From Lacinutrix sp. Bg11-31 (GTDB lineage: Bacteria > Bacteroidota > Bacteroidia > Flavobacteriales > Flavobacteriaceae): 64,000 nt of DNA. This document shows positions 34,356 to 44,350 of the stretch, piece after piece; positions within the stretch are counted from its first letter, which is position 1, and each line of letters begins with the position of its first letter. Position numbers and translations under genes: made by a program. The stretch covers positions 3,534,001 through 3,598,000 of the forward strand of contig NZ_CP025118.1 of the NCBI RefSeq assembly GCF_002831665.1. Direction: 5' to 3'. A model generated the notes under the pieces. That model saw only the letters and a list, made by a program, of their open reading frames with translations. It did not search any database and was not told where the DNA came from.

Positions 34356-34562
34356 ATGAATTGACAAACATTAATACTTCTAATTTTTGGTTTTACTCTA
34401 ATAATCTCTTGTAAGAAAAATGAAGAGCCTGAATTATCTGAGGTTGAAATCTGGAAACTAAGTTGGAGAATGATAGAAAATTTCTTTAAGAATAACAGGT
34501 ATAGATTATTGAACTATATCTGTTATTCTAAAAAAATTTCTCATAAGCTATACTTTTCATAA
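34356..34562 (+). pseudogene. Broken small lipoprotein gene
   Basis: A frame starting ATG AAT TGA: the third codon is a stop. After it the frame reads on as a clear lipoprotein signal (LILLIFGFTLIISC followed by KKNEEPE) and SEVEIWKLSWRMIENFF, a pattern I recall from small flavobacterial lipoproteins. It ends at 34562, well short of what such proteins usually have. It lies directly against the IS3 remnant, which may have removed the proper start. Confidence 0.55.
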
Positions 34563-34597
34563 CCAATATAGTATGATGGGTAGATAGTAACAATTAA

Positions 34598-35875
34598 TTA
34601 TTCAGAACGAATAAATAATAAGTCTCTATTGTCTAAGGTTGCTTGACCAGAACTAACTTTCCAACGTATTTCAATAACTTCCCCAGCGGTTAAAGCAGTA
34701 ACCTTTGCTTGGAGAGATACAACTGAGTTAAGTGATGTAATTTTTCTGCTAGAATTAACTAACTCAGTTCCATTTTGATAAATACTGTAAGTGGTAGTAG
34801 TTTCGGAGGTAGATGTTGTACCGGCAGGGTATAGTTCTCCATAATGTACACCTGCAATTGCTAGAGCTCCTATTCCAGTACCAATATCTCCAGATATCGT
34901 AGAACTTACATCAGATGATACCGCACCACTAGTAGTAAACATAACAAATGATGAAAGTCTCCTTAAATCAATAGGAGAAACACCCGATGGTTCTGTAAGA
35001 ATGCAACTCGCCCCTACACTTAATGCTCCTGACTTTGTAAACACCCTTCCTTCCATGCTCGTGCTAACTCCTAACGAAATCGCTCCAGCACGAGAAACCA
35101 AGGACCCCTTGAAAATTGAATTTGCACCTGTAGACATGGGAAGTTCAGACACCCAGAATACATTATTTGCGCTTGCTCCATTGGTCAAAATTACACTGGT
35201 GCCAACTCCCGTAGTTAATGGACCGGTACTCCTGATAATAAACACAGAATTTGGGTCTCCACCACCATTAAGAGTTAATGTTCCAGCAACTGATGTAGAT
35301 CCAACTATATCGTAGACACCTGGAGCCAAATGCTCTCCATTGCCAAAAACAAGAGAGTGTGATGTGTTAGTGGCAGTTAAAGTAATTAGGTCTTGGTATA
35401 TTAAGTCAATATCAATGATACCTTCGCTAGTATTAAATTCTTGATTGACTGCACTGGTTAAATGCTGACCATTGAATGAAACTGAATAAGTACCAATTTC
35501 AAGTGCCTTTGTCATGCCTGGCACCAACATAGCAGTAGTGGATGTGGTACTAATAATGTCACCAGAAATAGCAGAATCAATCATAGATCCTTCATATCTT
35601 TTGATACCTATCCAATTAGGCGAGGAAGGTGATCCAGTATTTAATTGACCGTCAACCAATGTCGTATTAAAAATAATTAATCCTGTCGCAGGGAGTGTGA
35701 TATTATCTCTTTCTGTTGTGGTTAATCGTGGCATTAAAAGCCCTTTACTGGAGGAAGAAACGTCTAGAATAGAAGAGGTATCAGGTGTGGTTGTTCCTAT
35801 ACCGACTTGAGCATAAATACTGCCTAAAGGCAATAAGAATAATTGTACAACAAAGCATTTTAAAATAAATTTCAT
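34598..35875 (-). CDS. Ice-binding-like (DUF3494) secreted protein
   Basis: A 425-residue exported protein with a signal peptide ending near IYAQ. Residues about 23-75 form the surface-protein motif VGIGTTTPDTSSILDVSSSS common in Bacteroidota. The middle (about 100-310) has the Ala/Ser/Thr/Gly-rich beta-helix pattern of DUF3494 ice-binding proteins, with FKGSLVSRAGAISLGVSTSM and GRVFTKSGALSVGA. A C-terminal domain of about 110 residues ends RDLLFIRSE. Ice binding is inferred from the fold only; an adhesin role is possible. A truncated sister copy of its 3' end lies at 35996. Confidence 0.75.
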   Translation of the reverse strand: MKFILKCFVVQLFLLPLGSIYAQVGIGTTTPDTSSILDVSSSSKGLLMPRLTTTERDNITLPATGLIIFNTTLVDGQLNTGSPSSPNWIGIKRYEGSMIDSAISGDIISTTSTTAMLVPGMTKALEIGTYSVSFNGQHLTSAVNQEFNTSEGIIDIDLIYQDLITLTATNTSHSLVFGNGEHLAPGVYDIVGSTSVAGTLTLNGGGDPNSVFIIRSTGPLTTGVGTSVILTNGASANNVFWVSELPMSTGANSIFKGSLVSRAGAISLGVSTSMEGRVFTKSGALSVGASCILTEPSGVSPIDLRRLSSFVMFTTSGAVSSDVSSTISGDIGTGIGALAIAGVHYGELYPAGTTSTSETTTTYSIYQNGTELVNSSRKITSLNSVVSLQAKVTALTAGEVIEIRWKVSSGQATLDNRDLLFIRSE

Positions 35876-35995
35876 AAGATAAGTTTTAAGTATTTGGGGT
35901 AAGCTATACTAAAAAACGGTGTTAATCCTGATTTTTATGCTTTTTATCGATAAAATATACGAATAATGTAAATTTAATGTAAATATAATCAATAG

Positions 35996-36189
35996 CTAAT
36001 ATTCAGAACGAACAAACAATAAGCCTCTATTGTCAAAGGTTGCTTCACCAGAATTAACTTTCCACCGTACTTCAATGGTTTCCCCGAAGGTTAATGTAGT
36101 AATCTTCGCTTGGAGAGATATAACTGAGTTCAGTGAAATAATATCTCTACTAGAATTAACTACCTCAGTCCCATTTTGATAAATACTGT
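35996..36189 (-). pseudogene. Truncated second copy of the ice-binding-like gene
   Basis: About 190 bp align with the last 64 codons of the gene at 34598 (for example the CCATTTTGATAAATACTGT string at both, and NRGLLFVRSE in place of NRDLLFIRSE), with scattered changes. The similarity stops at 36189, where IS110-derived sequence starts. It indicates an old tandem duplication cut by the insertion or a later deletion. Confidence 0.8.
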
Positions 36190-36195
36190 GGGAAA

Positions 36196-36333
36196 CAAAG
36201 TACTGTGCTGAAAAACAAGTAAAATTTCATTACTTTTTCACTAAAGTACCTCTATAGCTTTCATTGTATATTAATCCTAGTTTAGAAATAGCAAAAGTTT
36301 GTTTTAATAGCTTATTACAAATAGCAATTATTG
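36196..36333 (-). pseudogene. IS110-family transposase remnant, C-terminal tip
   Basis: About 34 codons (IAICNKLLKQTFAISKLGLI then YNESYRGTLVKK and a stop at 36230) plus about 30 bp of the non-coding end with AGTAC. It matches the remnant at 11197-11438 in the opposite orientation and with many changes. The left neighbour is the truncated ice-binding-like copy, the right neighbour an attC-like site cut inside its arm. Confidence 0.8.
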
Positions 36334-36455
36334 TATAATTAATTGCTATGGCAAGTGATTATTTTGAAAATTCCTTCGGAATTTTCTCTTGTTCGTATTT
36401 GTTTACTAAATCAGTTACTTAACCACGCAACTAACCATACACAAGACCGTTAGAG
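36332..36455 (+). repeat. attC-like site D (one end lost)
   Basis: The same build as sites A-C but in opposite orientation: arm TATAATTAATTGCTA (36334-36348), perfect hairpin GAAAATTCC-ttc-GGAATTTTC (36366-36386), arm CCACGCAACTAACCATACAC then AAGACC and core GTTAGAG (36449-36455). The outer core on the left is replaced by the IS110 remnant. The genes after it are on the plus strand, so the site has the same orientation to its genes as those in the first island. Confidence 0.7.
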
Positions 36456-36551
36456 TTTATATTTCGCTGCGCTACACATTAGCCACAATTAGAAAAAAAT
36501 GATACGATTAGAAATTTTCATACATATCTTATTAATATAGAAACAATAGAA

Positions 36552-37116
36552 ATGAGAATATTTGACAAACTATTTGGGAAAAAAGAAGCAATTCAGGATT
36601 CGGACAAACTAATGGACGAAAATATTTTTTTGGAGAATTATAAAAATATCTAAATCCAATAGTTCTGGTAATTATGAAAAGCAATAAACTGAATTAAATA
36701 AGGAACTTTCAAAACATTCTGCACTGGAGGTTCTTGAATTTGACAATAGATTTCGAACACTTCGAGGACAAGCATACACTTGGGATTTGTGGGCTGCTGC
36801 TTATATTATGGGAGGATGCTTTGATGACTGTTTTTCAGACTTTTGAGGTTGGCTAATTGATTAAGGAAAGGAAATATTTGAAAATGCGATGCAAAATATA
36901 GAGACTCTTGTTCAACTTGAACACGAATGGATAATGACGATTGGGAAAGATTGAGTTATGCACCAAGGGATGTTTATGAGAAAAAAACTGGTGGAGATGA
37001 AATGCCGAATGGAATAAAAGAAAATTTTTAAAATTATTGGAGCAGAATGGGAAGAAGAAGATGATGTGTTAAAAGCGAAATATGCAAAACTTCACGCAAA
37101 GTGGGAAATTGAATAA
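36552..37116 (+). pseudogene. Broken DUF4240-type gene
   Basis: It starts as MRIFDKLFGKKEAIQ but soon meets stops and frameshifts. Pieces in different frames match the DUF4240 pattern: LEFDNRFRTLRGQAYTWDLW, AAAYIMGGCFDDCFSDF, WLIDQGKEIFENAM after a changed codon, and a final GAEWEEEDDVLKAKY up to a stop at 37116. The family's function is unknown. It lies between two attC-like sites, as a cassette would. Confidence 0.7.
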
Positions 37117-37125
37117 ATAAAAACT

Positions 37126-37322
37126 GCGGCTAACAATGGCAATAATTAATACGGGTTTTGGAACTTAATCTTAAGTTTAGAACTTTTAACTAAGTCCGTC
37201 AAATCTTTTGATTTGGCTTTTAAAAAAGAAAAGATAAAACGAAATAAAAAGTTTTGGCTAAGTGCTTTATCGAAAGTTAACTGCTTTTAATTCCCGTACT
37301 AACCATAGCCGAGACGTTAGGC
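37126..37322 (+). repeat. attC-like site E (longer variant)
   Basis: It begins GCGGCTAAC (37126-37134) and ends GACGTTAGGC with core GTTAGGC (37316-37322), which fits the classical GTTRRRY rule. The arms TTAATACGGG (37146-37155) and CCCGTACTAA (37293-37302) pair except at one position. A TCAAATC/GATTTG hairpin lies inside. The arms differ from the TAGCAAT type of sites A-D. Confidence 0.6.
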
Positions 37323-37334
37323 AAAACCAAGAAA

Positions 37335-37364
37335 AAACGCTCTCAGATTTGATTCTGAGAGCGT
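37335..37364 (-). terminator. Terminator after groL
   Basis: AACGCTCTCAGA, loop, TCTGAGAGCGTT and T/A runs on both sides; a bidirectional-looking hairpin downstream of groL on the minus strand. Confidence 0.88.
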
Positions 37365-37436
37365 TTTTTAATTTATCTATCCACATATCAATTTTTTCTA
37401 AGTAAGAGTGGGTAAATTATCTATAGCGATTCGCTA

Positions 37437-39074
<1,638 letters not shown>

Positions 39075-39084
39075 CTATTTTGTC

Positions 39085-39157
39085 ATTCCTGCTAAAGCAG
39101 AAATCTATGTTAATTGAAATTATTTTTTGTTGAATGAATTCCTGTTTTAGCAGGAAT
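39085..39157. repeat. Pair of dispersed hairpins between groS and groL
   Basis: ATTCCTGC-taaa-GCAGAAAT at 39085-39104 and ATTCCTG-ttttag-CAGGAAT at 39138-39157. The same 20 bp unit occurs at 53821-53840. In the mRNA they could form hairpins just after groS, and might help set the groS/groL ratio. Confidence 0.6.
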
Positions 39158-39163
39158 AAAAGA

Positions 39164-39442
39164 TTAAATGATTGCCATTATATCTTCCTCACGCATCATT
39201 AAATAGTTTGTACCTTCTAACTTAATTTCAGAACCAGAATACTTTCCGTAAAGTACAGTATCTCCAACTTTAACAGTAAGTGGTTCGTCTTTTTTTCCGT
39301 TTCCAATAGCTACAACAGTACCTTTATGTTGTTTCTCTTGTGCGCTATCTGGAATATATAGTCCAGAAGCAGTTTGCGTTTCAGCAGGAAGTGCTTCAAC
39401 TAGTACACGATCTGCTAGTGGTTTAATGTTTATTTTGCTCAT
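39164..39442 (-). CDS. groS: Co-chaperonin GroES (10 kDa)
   Basis: The 92-residue lid of the GroEL cage. Typical stretches are IKPLADRVLVEA, the mobile loop QTASGLYIP, and VGDTVLYGKYSG. First gene of the groS-groL operon. No CIRCE-type repeat was seen upstream. Confidence 0.97.
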   Translation of the reverse strand: MSKINIKPLADRVLVEALPAETQTASGLYIPDSAQEKQHKGTVVAIGNGKKDEPLTVKVGDTVLYGKYSGSEIKLEGTNYLMMREEDIMAII

Positions 39443-39570
39443 GTTATTTTTATTTAGCCTGTTTAGAATACAGGCGGTTCGTTATTTTTATACTTTATAG
39501 ATAAGCTAAAAATGTGCCATTACAAAGTAACTGACAAACTTACAGATTATATGCTGTAGCTATTAGAAAC

Positions 39571-39603
39571 AAAAAATGCCAACTGTTAAGTTGGCATTTT
39601 TTT
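39571..39603 (-). terminator. Terminator after secG
   Basis: AAAAAATGCCAAC, loop, GTTGGCATTTTTTT. It closes the minus-strand miaB-to-secG gene group before groS. Confidence 0.88.
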
Positions 39604-39623
39604 ATAATATTATATTGGTGATA

Positions 39624-39974
39624 TTAGTTGTCATCTTCTGTTTCTTGAGTTGTATTGTCTACAGCTGGTGCAGGTGCAGGTGTTACAGGTACTGTTATAG
39701 CATTTTCATCTAAGGCCTTAGAATCTCCTGTTGCTCCAGCACGTGGAATAGATAAGCTAGACACTAAAATTAATGCCACTAAAATAGTAGCTAATGTCCA
39801 AGTACTTTTATCTAAAAAGTCTGTTGTTTTCTTCACTCCTCCTAATTGCTGTGTTCCACCTCCTCCAAAAGAAGAAGATAATCCTCCACCTTTAGGGTTT
39901 TGTACCATTATTACTACTATTAGTAAAAAGGCAACTATAACAATTAGTATTAAAAATATTGTAAACTGTCCCAT
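39624..39974 (-). CDS. secG: Protein translocase subunit SecG
   Basis: The 116-residue third subunit of the SecYEG channel. Two membrane helices (about residues 4-23 and 57-77) flank the typical loop MVQNPKGGGLSSSFGGGG. The acidic, Pro/Ala-rich C-terminal tail is longer than in E. coli. The stop of the TPR gene overlaps its start by one base. Confidence 0.92.
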   Translation of the reverse strand: MGQFTIFLILIVIVAFLLIVVIMVQNPKGGGLSSSFGGGGTQQLGGVKKTTDFLDKSTWTLATILVALILVSSLSIPRAGATGDSKALDENAITVPVTPAPAPAVDNTTQETEDDN

Positions 39975-40906
39975 TATTCCTTGTTATTTTGTTCTTGTAA
40001 TTCGTTTATTGCTTTAATTTGGTCTGCAAAGAAACCACTTTTTTCTGGATATTTCAAACTTAATATTTTATAAGATTGAATTGCTTTTTTATAGTTCTTT
40101 TGTTCAAGATAAATACGCGCTAAAGTCTCAGTCATTAAGGCTTCAGGCTGAATCATTTGCGCTTTAGCGATATTGTGATTTGATGTTGCAGTTTTTTTTG
40201 CGACTAACTTTGGGCTCTTTTCAATAAATTTTTCGATAAGATCAAACTTTTTAGCTTTAGCTAATGATCTAACAGATTTTTTAGATTTTTTTTCTTCGGA
40301 AGAACTCTTGCTAGATTTTACTTCACGATCAATAGGAGTAAAGCGGGTTAAAGTTAACCACTCGTTAAAAGAATGTGTCTCAACTTTTTCAAACTGAAGC
40401 GGTTTCCCAATGTTTAAGACGTCTTCTGCTTTTATTAGTTCGTCAGCTTTTTTGGTTTTAACTTCATTTTTAAAACTTGCAACTTGTTCTGTGTCTATTT
40501 TTGGCTGAAATAAATCAGGATCTAAAGTGTATTTAGTGTCTTCAATTTGCTGTTTTAAAATAGTGTCTATTTCTACACTTTTTTGAATTGAAATATTTTC
40601 TGCATGAACCTCTATATCTAGTAAATTAGCGGTGTTTTGTTTAATAAACTGTGATACTTCGTTTTGAGTAAATGTTTCAGAAGTAATAAAATCAAACAAA
40701 ATACTTCTATCTGTAGTATAAGCTGCAGTAGTTTTTAAAGCATTGTTGTATTTAAAACTATCAGCATTTTTTAAACCTTTAATATAGAGTGCTCTCGCAG
40801 ATTGAAAATAAGGAAAGGCTTCCACAATATTTTTTAAGTCATCGGTTTGAGACTTGTCAATGTGCTGTGGTGCTTTAAGAATATTTAAAAAATTGGTCTG
40901 ATTCAT
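39974..40906 (-). CDS. TPR-containing protein
   Basis: A 310-residue soluble protein. One tetratricopeptide-like repeat is clear near the C terminus (LARIYLEQKNYKKAIQSYKI); the middle is charged and low in complexity (KSSKSSSEEKKSKKS). No enzymatic motif. It lies between lptE and secG in an envelope-related gene group and may be an accessory factor; its function is unknown. Confidence 0.7.
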   Translation of the reverse strand: MNQTNFLNILKAPQHIDKSQTDDLKNIVEAFPYFQSARALYIKGLKNADSFKYNNALKTTAAYTTDRSILFDFITSETFTQNEVSQFIKQNTANLLDIEVHAENISIQKSVEIDTILKQQIEDTKYTLDPDLFQPKIDTEQVASFKNEVKTKKADELIKAEDVLNIGKPLQFEKVETHSFNEWLTLTRFTPIDREVKSSKSSSEEKKSKKSVRSLAKAKKFDLIEKFIEKSPKLVAKKTATSNHNIAKAQMIQPEALMTETLARIYLEQKNYKKAIQSYKILSLKYPEKSGFFADQIKAINELQEQNNKE

Positions 40907-40907
40907 T

Positions 40908-41414
40908 TTACCACTTAGCTAAAGATGCGTTAAAAATATCTTGAGTTATACGTTCGAAAATCTCTTCTAAAGCAGTATCTTTTACACTACCACTAAGTAA
41001 AGAACTTCCTGCATAATCGTAGAAAAATGAGAATGTTTTTTCGAAGTCGTCATCTTCCGCCTTTTTATTGTAAAAACGCACACGTACTCCTACTGTAAGT
41101 CTGTTTTGTGCAGCTGTATTGTCTGCTGTTGCTGTAGTTGGAGAAATACGATATTCTGTAATTTCACCTTCATAAACTAAATCTCCATTAGAGTTTACAA
41201 GTTCTAAATTAGTTTGGTTTACTATTAAGTCTTGCAACGCTATAGTAAAATCTCTATCTATTCCTGGCTCAACTTGTGCAGCTGTATTTTGGAAGTAGTT
41301 TACCTGAAAAGATTTTACATCAGCTTGAATATTTGTTCCAGATAAAGAATAAAAGCCACAGCTAAAAACTGAAACTGTTACTATTAGTATTAGAATGTGT
41401 TTTATGTATTTCAT
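40908..41414 (-). CDS. lptE: LPS-assembly lipoprotein LptE
   Basis: A 168-residue lipoprotein (lipobox VFSCG, Cys19) of the LptE family, the plug and partner of LptD in the outer membrane. The body shows the typical GTNIQADVKSFQVNYFQN start and a C-terminal helix LEEIFERITQDIFNASLAKW. It lies just downstream of the sigma-54 activator gene. Confidence 0.88.
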   Translation of the reverse strand: MKYIKHILILIVTVSVFSCGFYSLSGTNIQADVKSFQVNYFQNTAAQVEPGIDRDFTIALQDLIVNQTNLELVNSNGDLVYEGEITEYRISPTTATADNTAAQNRLTVGVRVRFYNKKAEDDDFEKTFSFFYDYAGSSLLSGSVKDTALEEIFERITQDIFNASLAKW

Positions 41415-41485
41415 CTTGTGCTCACGAAAGTGAGTATCTTTTATTTGTTGTTTTTAATGCTTTTAAGTTTGATAATAACGAGAAA

Positions 41486-42742
41486 CTATAAATCAAATTG
41501 TTTAATCTTTCGATAAAGTGTACGCTCGCTAATACCTAATTCTTCAGCGGCTAATTTACGTTTACCACTATGTCTCTCTAAAGATTTTTTTATTAATTCT
41601 AGTTCTTTATCGTGAAGAGATAACGTTTCTTCCTCCTCTATTTCTTCAGCAAAATGATATTTGTCGTTAGTTTCTGCTGTATAAGATTTAGTTGTTTCAG
41701 TTTTCTGCGGAATAGCCAATACTTGCAAGTCTTCTAGAGTTTCTTCGTCATCGTTATCACCATAGATTTTTTCAATTAAACCTTGATTATCTTCTTGAAC
41801 ATCTTTAGCATTTCCTTTTTTCATTAACTCCATTGTAAGCTTCTTTAAATCATTTAAATCTGCTTTCATATCAAACAATACTTTGTAGAGGATTTCGCGT
41901 TCGCTACTAAAATCGCTTTCAGATTTTGTGGTCTTAATTACAGCAGGTAAGTTACTTCCTGTTGGTAGATAACCTCTTAAAGTATCGGCAGAAATTGCTC
42001 TATTTTGTTCTAAAACTGAAACTTGTTCAGCCACATTTCGTAACTGTCTAATGTTTCCACTCCAACGGTATTTTATTAAATTAAGTATAGCATCATCCGA
42101 TAGCTTTATGGTTGGCATTTTATATTTCAATGCAAAATCACTAGCAAATTTTCTAAACAGTAAATGGATATCTTCTTGTCGCTCACGTAAAGGTGGAAGG
42201 TTGATTTCTACAGTACTTAATCTGTAGTATAAATCTTCACGAAATTTTTCTTTTTTAATGGCTTCAAACATGTTTACGTTTGTTGCTGCAACAATACGTA
42301 CATTGGTTTTTTGCACTTTACTAGAGCCAACTTTTATAAATTCACCATTTTCGAGAACACGTAATAAGCGTACTTGTGTGGTAAGTGGTAATTCTCCAAC
42401 TTCGTCTAAAAAAATAGTGCCACCATCTGCAACTTCAAAATAACCATTTCTGGCTGCAGTTGCACCTGTGAAAGCGCCTTTTTCGTGACCAAAAAGTTCA
42501 CTATCTATTGTGCCTTCTGGTATTGCGCCACAGTTTACTGCAATGTATTTGTTGTGTTTTCTGTGCGAAAGTTGGTGTATTATTTTTGGAATACTTTCTT
42601 TACCAACACCACTTTCTCCTGTTACCAAAACAGAAATATCTGTTGGAGATACTTGTATAGCTTTTTCTATAGCACGATTTAAAGTGGGACTATTTCCAAT
42701 AATTCCGAAACGTTGTTTTGTTGCTTGAATTGATGATTCCAT
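41486..42742 (-). CDS. Sigma-54 dependent transcriptional activator
   Basis: A 418-residue AAA+ enhancer-binding protein. Walker A GESGVGKES (42-50), the sigma-54 contact loop GAFTGA (89-94), Walker B GGTIFLDE (107-114) and the arginine-finger region FREDLYYRL are all present. A Fis-type helix-turn-helix is at the C terminus (LAAEELGISERTLYRKI). There is no N-terminal receiver, GAF or PAS domain, so control must come from elsewhere. An acidic linker rich in Glu lies at about 300-385. Placement between miaB and lptE is common in flavobacteria. Confidence 0.92.
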   Translation of the reverse strand: MESSIQATKQRFGIIGNSPTLNRAIEKAIQVSPTDISVLVTGESGVGKESIPKIIHQLSHRKHNKYIAVNCGAIPEGTIDSELFGHEKGAFTGATAARNGYFEVADGGTIFLDEVGELPLTTQVRLLRVLENGEFIKVGSSKVQKTNVRIVAATNVNMFEAIKKEKFREDLYYRLSTVEINLPPLRERQEDIHLLFRKFASDFALKYKMPTIKLSDDAILNLIKYRWSGNIRQLRNVAEQVSVLEQNRAISADTLRGYLPTGSNLPAVIKTTKSESDFSSEREILYKVLFDMKADLNDLKKLTMELMKKGNAKDVQEDNQGLIEKIYGDNDDEETLEDLQVLAIPQKTETTKSYTAETNDKYHFAEEIEEEETLSLHDKELELIKKSLERHSGKRKLAAEELGISERTLYRKIKQFDL

Positions 42743-42775
42743 ATGTTTTCCTGCGTATGTAAGAAAGTTTTTTTA

Positions 42776-44218
42776 TTATTTCATTGAGAGTCCAACAGCT
42801 TCACCTATTAGTGTTGCTTTTGTACAATCTGTTATTTTTACGTTTACTAAATCTCCAATGTTGTAATTTTCTTTTGGAAATACGGCAACAATACTATGTT
42901 GGCTTCTTCCAGACCATTGATCTTTAGCTTTTTTAGATTCTTTTTCTACTAATATTTCTATAGTTTGTCCTAAAAATTGTCGTGTTCTAAGCTCGCTATG
43001 TTTTAATTGAAGCGCAATAATCTCGCTTAATCGTCTGCTTTTTGTGGTTTCTGGAATATCATCTTCAAATTTGCGTTCTGCAAGCGTTCCAGGTCTTTCA
43101 GAATAGGTGTACATATAACCAAAGTTATATTTCACATATTCTAATAAGCTTAAAGTGTCTTGGTGATCTTCTTCTGTTTCTGTAGGGAAACCAGCAATAA
43201 GATCTTGACTAATTGCACAATTAGGAATAATTGAACGAATATTATCTATTAAAGTAAAGTACTCTTCGCGTGTATGCAAACGATTCATCTCCTTTAAAAT
43301 ACGGTTACTTCCGCTTTGTACTGGTAGATGAATGTGATTACAAATATTATCATATTTTGCCATCATTTTAATAACATCTAAACTCATGTCTTGAGGATTA
43401 GAGGTCGAAAAACGAATACGCATAGTTGGTTGTGCTTCTGCACATATTTGAAGTAGTTTAGAGAAATCTACAGCAGTTGCCTTTTGCATTTCCGTAGCTT
43501 TTACAAAATCTTTTTTCATACCACCTCCATACCAAAGGTAGCTGTCTACATTTTGGCCAAGCAAAGTAATTTCCTTGTAGCCTTTACTCCATAGATCGTT
43601 AACCTCTTCAATAATACTTTGTGGATCGCGACTACGTTCTCTGCCACGAGTAAATGGGACAACACAAAAGGTACACATATTATCGCAACCACGAGTAATA
43701 GAAACTAAAGCAGTAACACCATTACTGTTTAAACGTACAGGAGAAATGTCTCCATAAGTTTCGTCTTTAGACAAAAGAACGTTTATTGCATCGTGTCCAT
43801 CTTCAACTTCTGCTAAAAGATTAGGTAAATCTTTATAAGCATCTGGTCCAACAACAAGGTCAACAATTTTTTCTTCTTCTAAAAATTTAGTTTTTAAACG
43901 TTCTGCCATGCAACCTAAAACACCAACTTTCATTTTTGGGTTAATACGTTTTACAGCATTATATTTTTGTAAACGTTTTCTAACGGTTTGCTCTGCTTTA
44001 TCTCGAATAGAGCAAGTGTTTACCAGAACTAAATCTGCATCTTCTAGCGTATCTGTTGTGTTGTAACCTTGTTTGTCTAATATAGAAGCCACAATTTCGC
44101 TGTCACTAAAATTCATAGCACAACCGTAACTTTCAATAAAAAGTTTCTTAGAATTGTTCTCTTTTTGCTCTAAAATTAAAGCTTCTCCTTGTTTAGCTTC
44201 GTCTATAGTTTTCTCCAT
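42776..44218 (-). CDS. miaB: tRNA-2-methylthio-N6-isopentenyladenosine synthase MiaB
   Basis: A radical-SAM methylthiotransferase that adds the 2-methylthio group to i6A37 in tRNA. The N-terminal UPF0004 domain has cysteines in YGCAMN, NTCSIR and LGCMAE for one [4Fe-4S] cluster; the radical-SAM triplet is in CDNMCTFC; a TRAM domain ends the protein. The ATG at 44218 (MEKTIDEAKQ, 480 residues) is preferred over an upstream TTG at 44236, which would lie at the expected transcription start. Confidence 0.94.
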   Translation of the reverse strand: MEKTIDEAKQGEALILEQKENNSKKLFIESYGCAMNFSDSEIVASILDKQGYNTTDTLEDADLVLVNTCSIRDKAEQTVRKRLQKYNAVKRINPKMKVGVLGCMAERLKTKFLEEEKIVDLVVGPDAYKDLPNLLAEVEDGHDAINVLLSKDETYGDISPVRLNSNGVTALVSITRGCDNMCTFCVVPFTRGRERSRDPQSIIEEVNDLWSKGYKEITLLGQNVDSYLWYGGGMKKDFVKATEMQKATAVDFSKLLQICAEAQPTMRIRFSTSNPQDMSLDVIKMMAKYDNICNHIHLPVQSGSNRILKEMNRLHTREEYFTLIDNIRSIIPNCAISQDLIAGFPTETEEDHQDTLSLLEYVKYNFGYMYTYSERPGTLAERKFEDDIPETTKSRRLSEIIALQLKHSELRTRQFLGQTIEILVEKESKKAKDQWSGRSQHSIVAVFPKENYNIGDLVNVKITDCTKATLIGEAVGLSMK

Positions 44219-44249
44219 AAATATTGATAAAATCAAATCAATTAGTATG

Positions 44250-44282
44250 CAAAGATAAGATTATTTAAATAAAAGTGACAAA
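44250..44282 (-). promoter_or_regulatory. Promoter of miaB and following genes
   Basis: On the minus strand TTTG (44282-44279), 21 bp, TATCTTTG (44257-44250), a full consensus match about 32 bp before the start codon. It probably drives miaB, the activator, lptE, the TPR gene and secG. Confidence 0.7.
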
Positions 44283-44350
44283 GTGGCAGTTATAAATTAT
44301 AGTTAAAAAACTTACATTTGAAGCATTAATAATTAAATAAAATAAAGCAG

